Positions 21,388-33,775 of a stretch of DNA of 64,000 bases are shown here, piece by piece. Made by a program: the position numbers and the translations under genes. The stretch is from Massariosphaeria phaeospora. Taxonomy: Eukaryota; Ascomycota; Dothideomycetes; Pleosporales. The DNA is taken from assembly GCA_011032825.1 (NCBI GenBank), contig JAADJZ010000039.1, positions 186,001-250,000 of the forward strand. Direction: 5' to 3'. Each line of letters opens with the position of its first letter. The first letter of the stretch is position 1. The notes under the pieces are model-generated. The model did not search any database. It was given only the letters and a program-made list of their open reading frames with translations, and was not told where the DNA came from.

Positions 21388-23829
21388 ATGAGTGGGTTAA
21401 TCAGATCGGGCGCAGACTACTACGACGTACATCTGGGCTTCTGGACCAATTGGGCCAGAGGTAGTGTTCAAGGAGCGACTCTCACCATCTCGCGGCAAAG
21501 CGGCGGTCTCCTCATTGCCTTCCTCGCCATCTTCATCGGTGCGACTGGCAAGAGTTTCTGGCGCATCAGCTGTCTCTTGCTGCATCGCTATTTCTCATCA
21601 TCTACCGAACGCCAAGATGTCCTTCATCACCAGCGACAGATTATCCTTTGCAACTCGGAGACTCCACAGAGCGCCATGTGGTATCTCTTCTGGATGGCCA
21701 AAGCGTGGCGAAAACGTACGCGGAGACCCATATGGCGCCTACTCTCGATTCTTCTCCTCGCCATTGTGTGTTCAGTCGCCTTCGCTGTTGCTGGGATCTT
21801 CTCTTCCCGCGTAACCACTGAAACTGCGAATGAAGTCCTGCTTACTGGACGCGACTGTCGCAAAGCGGGACCCGGCAGCGAGGACATGGAGTTCTCCGAC
21901 TTCGGCGACTTGCTAGTTCCATGGCTGTCTGAGCGAACTGCAGCGTATCTTCAGTATGCTCAACAATGCTACACAAACGCCAAAAACTCCGAGGACTGCC
22001 AGCAATACACTAGACCGAGTCTCCCCATGAAGATTACACGCAACGCGAGCTGTCCGTTCCACGAGGGAATGTGCAAGGCTAACTCGATCATTGTTGACTC
22101 GGGCTTATTGCACAGTACCCGAGATCTCGGTATCAATCTCGCCTCAGCATTCCAAGTCAGAGTTGTCGATCATTGCGCTCCCATCACATCCGAGGGCTAT
22201 GTTTCGTATCACCACGAAGACGAGTTTCCCACATATCCCATGGCGCGTTTTCATTACGGAAACTACACCTCATACGATGGCGTTGTATCAGACTATCTGT
22301 ATCAAGTGGCCCCAGAGATATCTTCGGAGTTCGATTTGGGGATCGATGGAGACAATGATATTACCCACATCCGAGACTACAAACTTGGGTAAGAGCAGAC
22401 CTGGATGTTTATGGCCGGAAATACATGTTAGGCTAACATCTCGTCCATAGCATGGCCAGCGTCGATGGGGGTACGTCCGAGGTAATCCAGGCCGCCAACT
22501 ACTTCGCACTCATTCCGGAACTGGAAAGAGTGGATGCAGACGTGTCCCTGTACTTTCTATCTGCTCCCGGCATTTACTACAGCCAACCCGTCGACGATCC
22601 ATGGTACTCAGCGCACAAGCCCGGTCCCCGCAAAGTCCTCTCGGGGACCCAGGGCTCCGACTCTGAAAACCCGTCCTACGCCCACGACGACGTGGCCAGC
22701 GTTCTCGGCTGCACCGTGCAAGCGCAATTCTGCAACCCGAACTCGCACAACGGCCCCGTCTGCCAGCCCCTCGGCGGCTTCTGGGAGAATCTGCTCCGCC
22801 TCTCCGAGCTCTGGGAACACGACACGGCCGAGCAGCAGGAGTTCATCGCGTGGGTCCAGGACGTGCTGAAGCGCAGCTACACGCACTTCCAGTACGTGCT
22901 GTACTATGCAGGCAACACGGCGCTCGACGCCAAGTTCTTCAAGGAGGGCGCGCTGCCGAGCAACCAGTGGGAGAAGGAGGTGCTGCGCTGGGCCGCGGCG
23001 TCGACCACCAGTCTGCAGGCGGCGTTTGTCGAGTCGGCAGCGGGGCTGAAGGGCTTGCCGCGCAATGCAACCCAAGTGCCTGATACAGCGCAGGCCCATC
23101 GCATCTGCGCCAACCAGGTACGTTCTCTTCTCACTTTCCCCAATCCGTCGCTGCTCCATCGACCGCCCCCGCTGACGAACTCTTCCCCCTCCCCAGAAAA
23201 TCCTCTCTACGCGCTACTCGTCCTTCTCCGTCCTCGGCACCGCCCTCATCCTCCTCCTCGGCGGCCTCACCATCCTCCTCGACCTAACCCTCGAATCCCT
23301 CATCGATATATTCCACTCCAAACGCATCCCCTTGCCCTCGTACTTCAAACGAAAACGCCGCCACGCCCACTCCCACCCCCCTTCCTACGCCCAGCTGGAA
23401 TGGAAATCAAACAACAGCCTGCAACTGCACCGCCTCGCCCACGAAGAAGCCGAAGACCCTGGTTCCGGCTGCGGTGCCGGTGCCGGTGCCGTTACATGGG
23501 ACAAATGCACGGAAATCGTGCCTGTGACGGTAGGTATGGGGACGGAGACGGAGCCGGTGACGTTGCCGCTGCTAGATGTGCGCGATGCGCGGCATCCGCG
23601 GCATCCGCGGCGGGGCGCAGGAGGTGTGCGGGAGGTGGCGGTGGTGGAGGATGCGGGGATGAAGGAGAAGGAGAACAAGAGTGAAAAGGAGCATGGCATC
23701 ACGCGCATAGATTCGGATGCCACACTGGGGGATCCCGAGACACCACCGCCACCGCCACCGCCACAAACACGCACACTGACGGTGGTACCAGCGTCTCGGT
23801 CTCGCGAGGCGGATATCTCGCCCGTATAA
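21388..23829 (+). CDS. fungal integral membrane protein with large extracellular loop
   Basis: Three exons: 21388-22388, 22451-23117 and 23197-23829, giving 766 aa. Introns are 62 bp (GCTAAC branch) and 79 bp (GCTGAC branch), and both joins keep frame. Predicted membrane segments lie near residues 31-60 (LLIAFLAIFIGATG), 119-141 (LLSILLLAIVCSVAFAV) and 567-590 (LGTALILLLGGLTILL). Between the second and third is a ~425-residue region with N-glycosylation sequons (NAS, NYT, NAT) and several cysteines, so it should face outside or the lumen. The cytoplasmic tail is rich in His, Arg and Pro. The topology recalls the gene at 61458, but I see no clear sequence match. I do not recognise a characterised family. 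Confidence 0.82.
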
Positions 23830-24516
23830 ATTAGATTAGACAGGATAGGGTAGGATAGCTATGCATGCATATACATACATACATGCACGTAGATGGTAGT
23901 AGTTAGTTAGTGATGGATGGATAGGCCGAAGAGAAGAACCCCCACGTTTATAATGTGCGCCCGAGAGTTCGGAACATGGATAGTTTTTTGAGCCCCCCCT
24001 CCCTAAGCACAGGGAAGGGCCATGCATTGCATTGCACTGGTGAAATCATGACTTTCAGGGCCAGGGTGGCGGGCGGGCGAGTGGGTGTATGCAGACTCGC
24101 AACTACTATCATATCACTACTACTATTACTATACAGGGACAGACCAGACAAAACCTAACCCAGAGACAAACAGGCCAAAAGTCCCATAGAAAAAAGCAAA
24201 CCAGCTCCCCCCCAAACCAAACACCTTGCAAATGCCCGACAAAACAAAAATGGCAAGAAAAGAAAAAGAAAAGAATCCCTCGACGGGGTGTATCTAGTAT
24301 ACAGAGACGGAAGGGGTCGAGACCTTTTCCACATATCTATTATCCTACACAGACCTCTCCAAAATGGTATCATCCGACAGTGATCAAAGGGTATGTCTGA
24401 ATATCGATGTCCCGGAATAGATCCACTTACTCACTCATCCCACCCTACGCCCTGTGCGAGAAAGCTCTTTCATTGCGCTTTTCCCCAACGCTTATGCTCG
24501 ACTCTACGATACCAGC
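23830..24516. other. convergent 3' intergenic region
   Basis: Between the stops of the membrane-protein gene (plus) and the nucleoporin gene (minus). It holds a short CATA/GCAT run near 23861-23886 and A-rich sequence at 24190-24280. No gene is visible. Confidence 0.6.
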
Positions 24517-27500
24517 TCAAATATTGGCATTGTAAACCTCCAGAAGCTGATCTGCCACGTCTGTGTCCTTGACAGCAAAGAAGATCTTGGCAATCGAGCC
24601 GTCGTCTCTCGCCCGGTTCGCCAGAACCATCTTCTTGGAGCTGCCAAGGATCTGGGCTGCGAGCTTGGGGAGGATGGTGTAGTTGACGGGCGTAGCACCG
24701 CTGCTAATACGCATGCGCACAAACGCCTTGCCGGTTTCTTTGTTCTTGAGGATGCGCAACGGGCCGCGGGCGAAGGTCTCCCAGACGGGGCCGCTGCCCT
24801 TGTCAATCTGGTGTTTGGCCAGCGCTTGCTCGGTGACGAAGATGACGTCATTCTCGGCAATCTCGTCCGCGGTAAGAGCAGTGAGGTCCAGTTGCTTCTG
24901 GGGAGCGCCGTCGTTGTCGTCGAGTTCGGTCGCGGAATCCTTGCCGCTGGTCTCGGCTTCAGATAACGGGGTGGCCGCGCGCGAGGAGAAGACGGACGAA
25001 GGAACAGATCCAATGGCAGATTGGTTGGCGTTCACAGCGAGGAAAGGTTGGGGTTTGGGTGTATTACCAAGAAACGAGAAGATTGACGATGGCGGGTTAC
25101 CGGCGGGGGTGCTCGAAGGTGTAGCGCCTTGAAACTGAAACGTCGGAACATCCTTCTTCGGTGTAGCGGGCCCTCCAAATTTGATCGGTGTACCTGCTTT
25201 GAACGTCTGGTCACCGCCGAAGGTAACAGACTTCGGGGTTGCCGACTTAGCTCCGGCGGCGTTGAAGTCGAAGAACTGGAACGGTCCTGAACGAGGGGTC
25301 TGGGCGCCGTTCGATTGTTCTATGACAGAGGACTCTCGATTATCGCCAGCGTTCTCCTTGAGAGTGTCACCCTTCTCGACATCCACATCATCAACCCTGC
25401 TCATGCGCGACAACAGACTCGGCCTTGCGCCAGCAGTGTCTTGCTTGTTTCGCTTCATGGTGTCCTCAAGAGACTCATCGTCATCCGAGTCCGACTGCCC
25501 AAGCTTGCGGTTGGTCGAAGGTGTGAGACTAGCAGCCCCATCAGTCGCGCGTTCTGTATGCGACTGATCATCTGCATGGTCTTCTTTCTCTTCGTCGGAG
25601 CTCTCATCTTGATGGTTCGAAGACGGCCCAGGTGACAAGTGCCCAAAAATATTGGGAGACGGAGTCTGCGTGCTACTATGGGGCTTAACAAACAATCCAC
25701 CAGCAGTAGAGTGAGCGGGGCTGCTGGAACCTGAAGTACCACCGGCTTTGCTGGACAGAGAAGTTGTAGGTGTGAAAGAGGACTTGGGCAGGTCCTTGAT
25801 CGTGAACGATGCAGGCGCTGCAGCATCCGACTTCTGTAGATCCTGAGCTTTCCGGGCGGCTTCTTTCTCGTCCCATGCTGCTGACCACTCTTCGTAGGCC
25901 TCTTCGTCAGAGTCATAGTCCTCATCTTGTGCCTTCTTCTTTCGCTCAGCGGTAAGCTCTTCTTCTGTTTTAGCAACCTTTTTGAACTGGCTCATGAAGT
26001 CTTTTGCACCACCAAGCGCGCCGAAGGATGGCATCTGCTTGATCGAAGTAGTCTTGCTGCCGCCTTTCGGACTGTTGGAGGTAACAGGCGCACCGAAAGC
26101 TGGCATTTGAAATCCTGAGGCAGGTTTGTTACTGTCCTGGGTGCCACTGGGCGCACCGAAAGCTGGCATCTGAGATGCTGGGGCCGGCTTATCGCTGTCC
26201 TGGGAGCTGCTTGGTGCACCGAAAGTGGGCATCTGGAATCCCGAGGTAGACTTGTTGCTATTTTGAGAGCTAGTCGTGGCACCGAAAGCTGGCACCTGGA
26301 ATCCCGTAGGTTTACTGCTGTCCTTGGGGTTGGTCGGTGCTCCAAATGATGGCACTGGGAAAGCTGACTTCGAGGGCTCCTTAGTGCTGTCCTTGGAGTT
26401 GACCGTACCAACCGATGGCACCGGGAAAGCTGATTTCGATGACTCTTCACTAGTGGACTTAAAGTTGGCCAGTCCACTGAATAGTGACTTCGTACTGCTT
26501 GTACCAAATAATGACTTCGTGTTGCTGTCCTTGGAATCGGCCGTGCCAAATAAAGGCGCCTGAGAAGTCGACTTCGATAGCTCCTTATTGCTGTCCTTGG
26601 TATTGGCCGTGCCACTAAGTGCACCAAACGAAGGTACTTGGAAAGCCGACTTCGATAGCTCCTTACTGCTGTTGTTGGAATTGGTCGTGCCACTAAGAGC
26701 ATCAAAGGAAGGCGTCTGCGAAGCCGGCTTCGATAGTTCCTTACTGCTGTCATTGAAGTTGGCCAGTCCACCAAATAATGGTTTCGTATTGTTTCCACTA
26801 AATAATGGCTTCGTATTGCTTCCACCAAATAATGACTTCGCACTATTGTCCTTGGCGCTGGTCGGTGCGACAGATGGTGGTAACTGGAACGCCGACTTCG
26901 AAGACTCCGTACTGCTGTCCTGGGAATTGACCGGTGTACCAAAGAATGACGGCTGGAATAGCGAATTGGATGGCTGTTTACCGCTGTCCTTGGAGCTGGT
27001 CGTCTCACTAGGCGTATCGAAAGATGACGGTTGGCGTCCCATCATATTTCCGAATGGGTTATCATTCTTGTCTGAGACTGTCTTTTGCTTATTGTCTGAC
27101 GACTCTGCAATTGGACCTTTGCTTAGGATATTTCCGAATAGGTTCGAGGTGGCGGTTGCATGCGGATCTGACTCCGGGATCGAGTTCGATAACTCTGTAC
27201 TACCGGCAACGATACCGCGCGCTCGCTTGAAAGCCCATGCAGCTTTATCTCCACGACTAGGCTCCTCCGCTGCCTTACGTTTTGTGGAGAGGTGAGATTC
27301 ATTACCGGTAATGCCTTTTTCGTTTGCTTGGGCCTTCTTCACCTCGACGATCCGCTTAGCCAGGGCTGTTGTTTCTGTGTGATGCCAAAGTGACAAGGCA
27401 GACCAATCGGCGGTCAGCGGTAGACTCGTCAGCTTTGCGCGGTACCTCTCATTCAGTACCGCGTACTGGTTGGACAGGTCTGTCACCATTCGAGCGAAAT

Positions 27501-29752
27501 GCACAGCAGGCCTGCTGCTAGGCGTCTCAGCGGATACGGACCAGTTGGAAGGAACCTTGGCCTTGGGGATTTTCGGGAACGATGGGGTCGATTGGGAAGC
27601 GCCGTCTTCAGAGGCATTAGATGGGTTCTCTTTAGCATCTTTAACAGTGTCGTAATGGAGGTATGTTTGATTGACATTTTCCGTCGAACTCGGGGCCTGC
27701 GGAGGAGGGCCTCTCGGAGTCGTCGATGAACTCCCTTCTTGAACAGGGAGGAACCCAAACGGTGTCTCAGGGTTGGTATAAGGTGTGAACTTCAAATTAG
27801 TGCGTCCGATGGAATCACCCAGCTTCGGCAGCCTCAGGGTGTCGGATAAGTTCGAAGAGAATAGAATGCTGTTTGCACTACCAGAGGTGGCAAAATAGTT
27901 TGGCGTGGAATTGCTAGAGGAAGAAAATAATGAAGGTAGTGGTTTACGCAGCTTCGGGAAAACAGCACTTGGGGCGGAATCGGTAGTGGAATCGTGGGTG
28001 GACTCGACGAAGGGGTCGTTCGGTCCATGGTCTCGACGCGCTTGTTGTAGTTGCTGTTCATACTGTAGCTCACGGTGTTCCACATGATCTCGCATTTCTT
28101 GCGCAAACCGAGCTACTTCTTTTTCAGCCTCGGATCGTATCTGTTGCTCATACTGCAGTTGATGCTGTTCGAGAGCAAATTGCATTTGCTGTTGCATTTG
28201 CTGAATTTGTTGCTCATACTGCAGTTGCAGTTGTTCTACGTCATTTTCCCCCTGTTGTAACTGCTGCTGCGGTTGTTGTTCTAGCTGAAGCTGTTGCTCA
28301 TGGTGTTGTTCAAGCTGCCGTTCTTGCTCTTCTTGTTGTCGTTGCTCTAGCTGCCTTTGTTGCTCGAGTTGTTGTTGATGTAGCTGTTGCTCTTCCTCCC
28401 TTTGCTGCTCAGCTTCTTGCTGCTGTTGCGCGAGTTGTTGCTCTTGCTGCTGCCTCTGTTCCTCTTGCAGCAGTTGTTCTTGCTTGAGCCGCTGCGCTTG
28501 CTCTTCCTCCTGCTGTTTAAGCTCCCGCTGCTGCTGTTCCTTTTGGTCCCATTCCTGCTGTTGCTTCTGCAGTCGAAGCTCGTACTCCTGCAGTTCTTCC
28601 TGTGAGGGTCCTGTGCTCTGCTCCTGTTGCGGCTGGGCGACTTGTTGTGTGGGTGGTGTTTGAGCTGACGATGGATTGAGAAAACTCATTCCTGGAAATC
28701 CGCGCTGCTCCCCGGGTTCGGTAGCCTGCGGGGCAAACTGGGGCGGCGACGGTGCCGAAAGTTGACCGAAGGGATTGTTTTGGCCAGTACCACCGCCTCC
28801 GAAGGAATTGTTCTGCCCTGTACCACCGCTTCCAAAGGAATTATTCTGGCCAATGCCACCACTTCCAAAGGAGTTGTTCTGGCCAGTGCCACCGCTTCCG
28901 AAGGAATTGTTCTGGCCAGTGCCAAGGCTTCCGAAAAGATTGCTTTGACCAGTGCCACCACTTCCGAAGAGATTGTTATTTTGGCCAGTGCCACCGCTTG
29001 CGAAGAGACTGTTATTTTGGCCAGCGCCACCGCTTCCAAAGAGATCTTTATTTTGGCTAGTGCCACCGCTTGCGAAGAGACTGTTATTTTGGCCAGTGCC
29101 ACCGCTTGCGAAGAGACTGTTGTTGCTAGTGCCCCCGCTTCCAAAGAGGTTTTGGCCGGTGCCACCGCTTCCAAAGAGATCGTTTTGGCCGGTGCCATCA
29201 CTTCCGAAGGGATTGTTTGGGCCAGTGCCACCGTTTCCGAAAGAGAATGCGCCGTTAGCTGGGACCTGCGCGCCGAACGAGAAGTTCATCGCGGGTGCCT
29301 TTCCCTTGTCCAGTTGCTTAGTCTATACACCATTGTTAGTCTCTGATTGCGGCGCGCTGGAAACAAGGAGCAGCAGAGGTGAGAAGCGGAGAGCAATAGA
29401 GGTGGGGACAGCAGAGGAACAGAAGAGGCGAGGGACGGATGTGGAAAGCAGCAGGCGAGCAACTTACGGGAGATGGGCTTCGCGACGCCGGCAACGCCGC
29501 AGCACCACCCGCCAACATGGCTGTCCTTCGCTTGGTTCTGCACAGTCAAAAGTCAGCGATAAACAAGCAGCAGGCATTGCGCCAGTGGTGGTGGGAGACA
29601 TACTTCAACGGCTGCACGGGGCGCCTACTCATCGTAGCCGCGTCCGCCCTCCGGGGGACGTCGGGCTCATCCTCGCCGCGCCCGTCATCCGGTCGTTGTG
29701 GGCGGCCGCGATCGCCTGTCTGATCGAAGTTGCCGCCGCGTTTGCCCGACAT
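24517..29752 (-). CDS. nup2: Nup2-type FG nucleoporin with Ran-binding domain
   Basis: Three exons: 29604-29752, 29468-29537 and 24517-29322, giving 1674 aa. Introns are 66 and 145 bp. The small 5' exons supply an N-terminus (MSGKRGGNFDQTGDRG ... ADAATMSRRPVQPLK) like the importin-binding start of Nup2/Nup50. A start at 29289 inside exon 3 would lose it. Residues of about 95-255 are GTGQNN-LFGSGG-type FG repeats. Residues of about 305-510 are a Gln/Glu coiled-coil stretch. Residues of about 830-1210 carry further FGAP/FGT repeats. Residues of about 1550-1674 are a Ran-binding domain (VWETFARGPLRILKNKE, FVRMRISSGATPVNY). Nup2 proteins bind importin alpha and Ran-GTP at the nuclear basket and speed cargo release. 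At 1674 aa it is much longer than yeast Nup2 (720 aa). Confidence 0.88.
28060..28620 (-). repeat. CAG/CAA-rich low-complexity tract (poly-Gln coiled coil)
   Basis: Within the nucleoporin exon. On the minus strand it reads as runs of Gln, Glu, Leu and Arg codons (for example QQLAQQQQEAEQQREEEQQ). It is a slippage-prone low-complexity sequence whose product should form a coiled coil. Confidence 0.8.
28770..29240 (-). repeat. FG-repeat minisatellite (about 14 degenerate 30-39-bp units)
   Basis: Tandem units encode variants of FGSGGTGQNNS, such as LFASGGTGQNNS and FGSGGIGQNNS. Adjacent units are nearly identical in DNA, especially between 28790 and 28920, which indicates recent expansion by unequal exchange or slippage. 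Confidence 0.85.
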
Positions 29753-30645
29753 GTTCGCGTCGTGGTGGTGGTGCGCTGGTGTTGACGTGCGGTGATAGTG
29801 TTGAAGCTGGAAAATAACAAAGGTTTCCGGCACGACGTATCGAGGTTACGGGTTAGCGTGCCAAGGATGATCTGTGCGCAACTTAGACATCCATGGATGG
29901 GACGGCGGGTTAGCGTGTCAAGCCGCCCGCCCCTACCTGACACAATCTGTTGCCGATGAGGACAGTGTATGTACATAGTAGATAGTACATTGCTAGAGTT
30001 GTGAATAACTTAGCGACGTTACTACCAATGCAGCTCCGGCCAAGAATCTCGCCAGTTCATGAATCAAACATCTTATTCCGCAATTCCATTATTCAATTGC
30101 AGTAGGTTGATCGAGCTCAAGACAAATTCATGTCCATTCACTGCTGCTTCGTCTTGCAAGTTACCCTACGATCAGCGCCTAATCAATAGATGTATTTCCT
30201 ATCACAGCGGTATCTGGCTCGCCAAACCGCTTGCAGAAAGTGCCTGCGTGTACTTTTAGGTGAAGTACTTTATACTACTCCGTACCTCGTAATCTAGTTT
30301 GCTTAGCATTGGGCAGCTTTCTTGTGTAGTGTGACTCTGAATCTGCAGATGTTTCTTCTCTATCACTTTTGTGTTCCTGATATTCTTGGTCTTTATCTTC
30401 GTGGTTGGCTCTAGGTAAGTTTTACTTACTATGATATGCTAGATACAATAGGTCTACGTAAAGAGAACGAAGATCTGTTACATATTGCTGGAATCCAATA
30501 TACTGTCGAAAGGACGGCGTAAAATATAACTATCGTGGGCAACAAAGGTCGTCGAGTTGTATGCTCTCGCGCTTTGGCAAAACATGGACATACACGAAAG
30601 AAAGGGACTTGCTGGTCCGGGTTGAGACGCTGACAATATAGAGAA
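29753..30645. other. intergenic region
   Basis: The promoter of the nucleoporin gene lies at the left side, and the 3' region of the cupin gene at the right. It is AT-richer from 29990 on. No gene or RNA is visible. Confidence 0.55.
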
Positions 30646-31340
30646 TTATGTGGCTATGGCTCTCCTCCAAATATCTACTAATGGACCACCTTTTCCGTAC
30701 ACGGGATCGTAGTCTGGGATGGGGACGCTGCTTGCTACTTTTGCTTTCTCTGCCGTCTCCTGTGCATCGGCCTTGCAGAAGTTGTTGTCCCAATGGGGTG
30801 AGCCCTGCATCCATGAGCATACCGTACCTCCAGCAGGGCGCAGATCGCGGGCCTACCTTTGGATACAAGCCTACGTACTCATATTCGTCCTCGGACGATA
30901 CCGAGCAATGACTGACACCCGCCTTGAGGATCCTGTTAGCTAATCCTCAGAAAGGATATTGTTGATCTTCGTTCCCAAGTTTTAAGCAAGGTGAAAATGG
31001 CTCATACAGGAAGAACGATTATATCGCCCCTGCTAAGACTGACTTCGACACCTCCCTCTCCAGGGTCGTCGACGGGTCCGCGCCCTAGGAGCAGTCTACT
31101 GGATCCGTGGAAGACGGCATAGCACTCGTGCGTCACCGAGTGGAAATGGTGCGCGTAGACGGTCTTGAACACGCCGCCTTCCAGCCAGGCGTTCTTCTCG
31201 AGGGCTTCGCGGGTAGATGCTGCGGTTGGTTGGTCGGGCAGCACGCCGCGGTAGATCAGAACCGGCAGCCGGGAGTTCGGGACGTGCGAGGTGGGAGCAA
31301 AGCGATATTCCTCTGGCCTCGGCGGCGATGCCATGCTCAT
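30646..31340 (-). CDS. YjlB-like cupin protein
   Basis: Three exons: 31008-31340, 30857-30922 and 30805-side exon 30646-30804, giving 185 aa. Introns are 85 and 52 bp. In the first intron the frame needs the CAAG acceptor 14 nt past a GCTAAC branch site, because the earlier CAG would shift the frame. The protein starts MSMASPPRPEEYRFAPTSHV. It continues with LPVLIYRGVLP and a cupin core with conserved histidines (VYAHHFHSVTHECYAVFHG, then LPAGVSHCSVSSEDEY), and ends PHWDNNFCKAD ... PIPDYDPVYGKGGPLVDIW. This is the small YjlB-type cupin family found in bacteria and fungi. The His-x-His and later His suggest metal binding. The substrate is unknown. Confidence 0.85.
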
Positions 31341-32452
31341 GTTCGGGACGTGTTGCGCGGCGGATGAAGGGCTGCTGTCGCAAGGAAAGTGGGAGATGGA
31401 TAGATGATAAGGCTTGGTGTGGAGTCGAGATAGAGGGTTGCTGGGGTAGGTTGGCGCCCCACGTTTCAAGATTCCAGACACCATGCATGATCGCGATCCT
31501 CGCTGGGGCACCATGTCCGCCAGCCAACGAGCGGGGCAGCGCGGGCTGGTGTTTCAATTGCACACAAACAAGCCAGTCCTGTTGGTTGCAGTGCCGGAGC
31601 GAGCGTCGACTAGGCAGGTCTCTATCCCACACCGTCGCTGCGTGCCTCCACGCGTACCACTGCTCACCTGCTCACCTGCTCGCCTGCTCGCCTGCTCGCT
31701 TGCGCGCCTGGAGGCTCGGCTGTGCGGCGGCTTCGATGGCGACCGGTCTAGTGGCTGTGGGATTCCGGGCATGCCGCGCTGCCTCGCTCCGGTCTGCGTC
31801 GAGGCATTGGCGATTGCGCGGGGCCAGACCGCTAGACACCTTGTAGATATCGATCTGGAGACTGGTGCGTGCGCTTGGAGGCCGCCGCTCGGTCGGTCGC
31901 TGGTCCGTGAATAGTGGACATGGAGTGGAGTCGGTGGACAGGGTGGGATTGGCATCGCTTTGTCTGTTCATAAGCCTTGCGACGCCCGTCCTCATCCCCA
32001 GACCCAATCCCCGCTCCGGCCACTCTCCAGGTCGCCGCCTGCTTCGTGTTGATCAAACCGCAGTCGTCCGCTGCGCTGCCGAGCTGCCGAGCTGAGGGGG
32101 TACACAGCCGCTCCGTCACCTCGATTACGCTGAGACTGGCGTGTCGTCGTCACCTTGAGGCCACCTACCTACAGCCAGCCCTCGTTCGCCTCTGCGCCCG
32201 GGGCTCCTCATAAACCCACGCCCCCGACTCGCGTTCACGCCGCGGTGCTTGTATTCACTGCCACGAGACCCTCTAGCCCGCGGTGCGTCTCTGTCTCAGC
32301 GCCGCCGCCAGAGCTTCCCCAGGCCGTATCCAAGCTCGCTGTCTTCTGCGGCGGCCATGTTCATGTTGGCTTGGCGACCAGGTCCCGTGTAAACCGGCCG
32401 TATTTACATCACACCCGCCCGGCCGCTCACACTTCGGTGGCCCCGCGACACC
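31341..32452. promoter_or_regulatory. divergent promoter region with a 10-bp minisatellite
   Basis: 1.1 kb between the cupin start (minus) and the basic-protein start (plus). A decamer run of CTGCTCACCTG/CTGCTCGCCTG type occupies 31661-31710. It is GC-rich with several shadow frames but no convincing gene. I see no clear core-promoter element. Confidence 0.5.
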
Positions 32453-33775
32453 ATGTCCAGCTCGCGGCCACATGCGCCGTCGAGCCATGCCCGCCTTCAC
32501 AAAGCCCACAAGCGGGGCAATTCGTCGTCGTCCATCACGAGCCCCCTTAGCCCGGTTGCCGACCAAGGCACCTTCACCTTCGAAACGCCCAAGATCACGT
32601 ACGAGGAGCCCTGGCACGATGCTACCCGCGCCACGCCTGCCTCGGCCGCCCACACCAAAATCAAGATCAAGCCCTACCTCCGGAAGCTCTCGTCAAAAGA
32701 CAGCAAGTCGCTCGATCTTTCCCGCCCGAGCCACGAGAACGAGGGCCTCGCCGGATTGGGCATCTCCGACTACAGCAGCGGAGGGGGATACTCACGATCG
32801 GTTTCCGACGTCAACTTTGCCCCTGTCAACGGCCGCCAGCGGCATACCCGCACGACCTCCAACACGTCGCAGTTCTCCACCACCTCGAGTCTGCAGCGTC
32901 CACCCGCACCCTACCTTCCTTCAATCCGCCAGACGCCGCAGGTGTACAGCCCGCCCATCTCCAAGTCCACCCCGCCGTCCGTGTTGGGGAGTGAGCACGG
33001 GGTCGACGACATCATGACGGACGAGGAGTTCCGCCTCAGGCAGAATGCCTTTGACCCAGCTCGCCGGTCGGGGTCACTCTCGTCCGCCGCTGGTGTCTCG
33101 CCAGCACTTCGTATTCACACGAGCGGTTCCTCCATACGCCTTGGAGCTAGCTATTCTCAATCTTCTCTATCGCTCGCCTCGCCCATAGGCCCCGGGCAGG
33201 CACGGGGAGACACCCTGAAGTCTATCGACACTACCACCTCCCCTAGCTCCCGGACCTCGTTTGACAAGGCCTTTGGGTTCATCCGCGGTGGGCGTGAAGA
33301 GCCCGTGGATGCTGCTTCACGTGCAGCCTCTATTCGTGCCGCCCGCCAGGAGTTCCAGAAAAAGGAGGAAGCAAAGGAGCGCAAGTACGACAAGGAGGCA
33401 AATAAACAGGCAGAGAGGGATTATCGGAAGCAGTACAGGAAAGAGGACCTACAAAGACAAAAGTCGGAGGTCCTGGAGCCGACCGACTATCCTGGCGGTC
33501 GCAGCGTAACAGATTTGAATAACGAGAGGTCAACACCAAGGCCTTCAATCGGCGGGACGAGACCTTCAGTCGGTGGCCGACAGTACACGGACCACCGACG
33601 AGCTCACGAGAACAGCCTTCCCAAGTATGTTGCTCCCGTTGATGTCGAGAAGCGGGATGGAATGGCTCCGAAAGTTACCAAGAGCAGAGTCGCAAAGGGC
33701 CGGTGGCAAAGGTTCATTGCCTGGTTTAAGACGCGCGTTCTCCGTATGTCGACAAGACTGCATGTGCGCTCGTGA
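32453..33775 (+). CDS. Ser-rich, basic protein conserved in filamentous ascomycetes (unknown function)
   Basis: Single exon, 440 aa, starting MSSSRPHAPSSHARLHKAHK. The first ~260 residues are Ser/Thr/Pro-rich and look disordered. Two conserved-looking segments stand out: KIKIKPYLRKLSSKDSKSLD near residue 70 and DDIMTDEEFRLRQNAFDPAR near residue 185. Residues of about 300-350 form a charged coiled coil (EFQKKEEAKERKYDKEA). The C-terminus is Arg/Lys/Trp-rich (GRWQRFIAWFKTRVLRM) and could be amphipathic and membrane-associating. I recognise no named domain. A signalling or cortical adaptor is a guess only. Confidence 0.75.
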   Translation: MSSSRPHAPSSHARLHKAHKRGNSSSSITSPLSPVADQGTFTFETPKITYEEPWHDATRATPASAAHTKIKIKPYLRKLSSKDSKSLDLSRPSHENEGLAGLGISDYSSGGGYSRSVSDVNFAPVNGRQRHTRTTSNTSQFSTTSSLQRPPAPYLPSIRQTPQVYSPPISKSTPPSVLGSEHGVDDIMTDEEFRLRQNAFDPARRSGSLSSAAGVSPALRIHTSGSSIRLGASYSQSSLSLASPIGPGQARGDTLKSIDTTTSPSSRTSFDKAFGFIRGGREEPVDAASRAASIRAARQEFQKKEEAKERKYDKEANKQAERDYRKQYRKEDLQRQKSEVLEPTDYPGGRSVTDLNNERSTPRPSIGGTRPSVGGRQYTDHRRAHENSLPKYVAPVDVEKRDGMAPKVTKSRVAKGRWQRFIAWFKTRVLRMSTRLHVRS

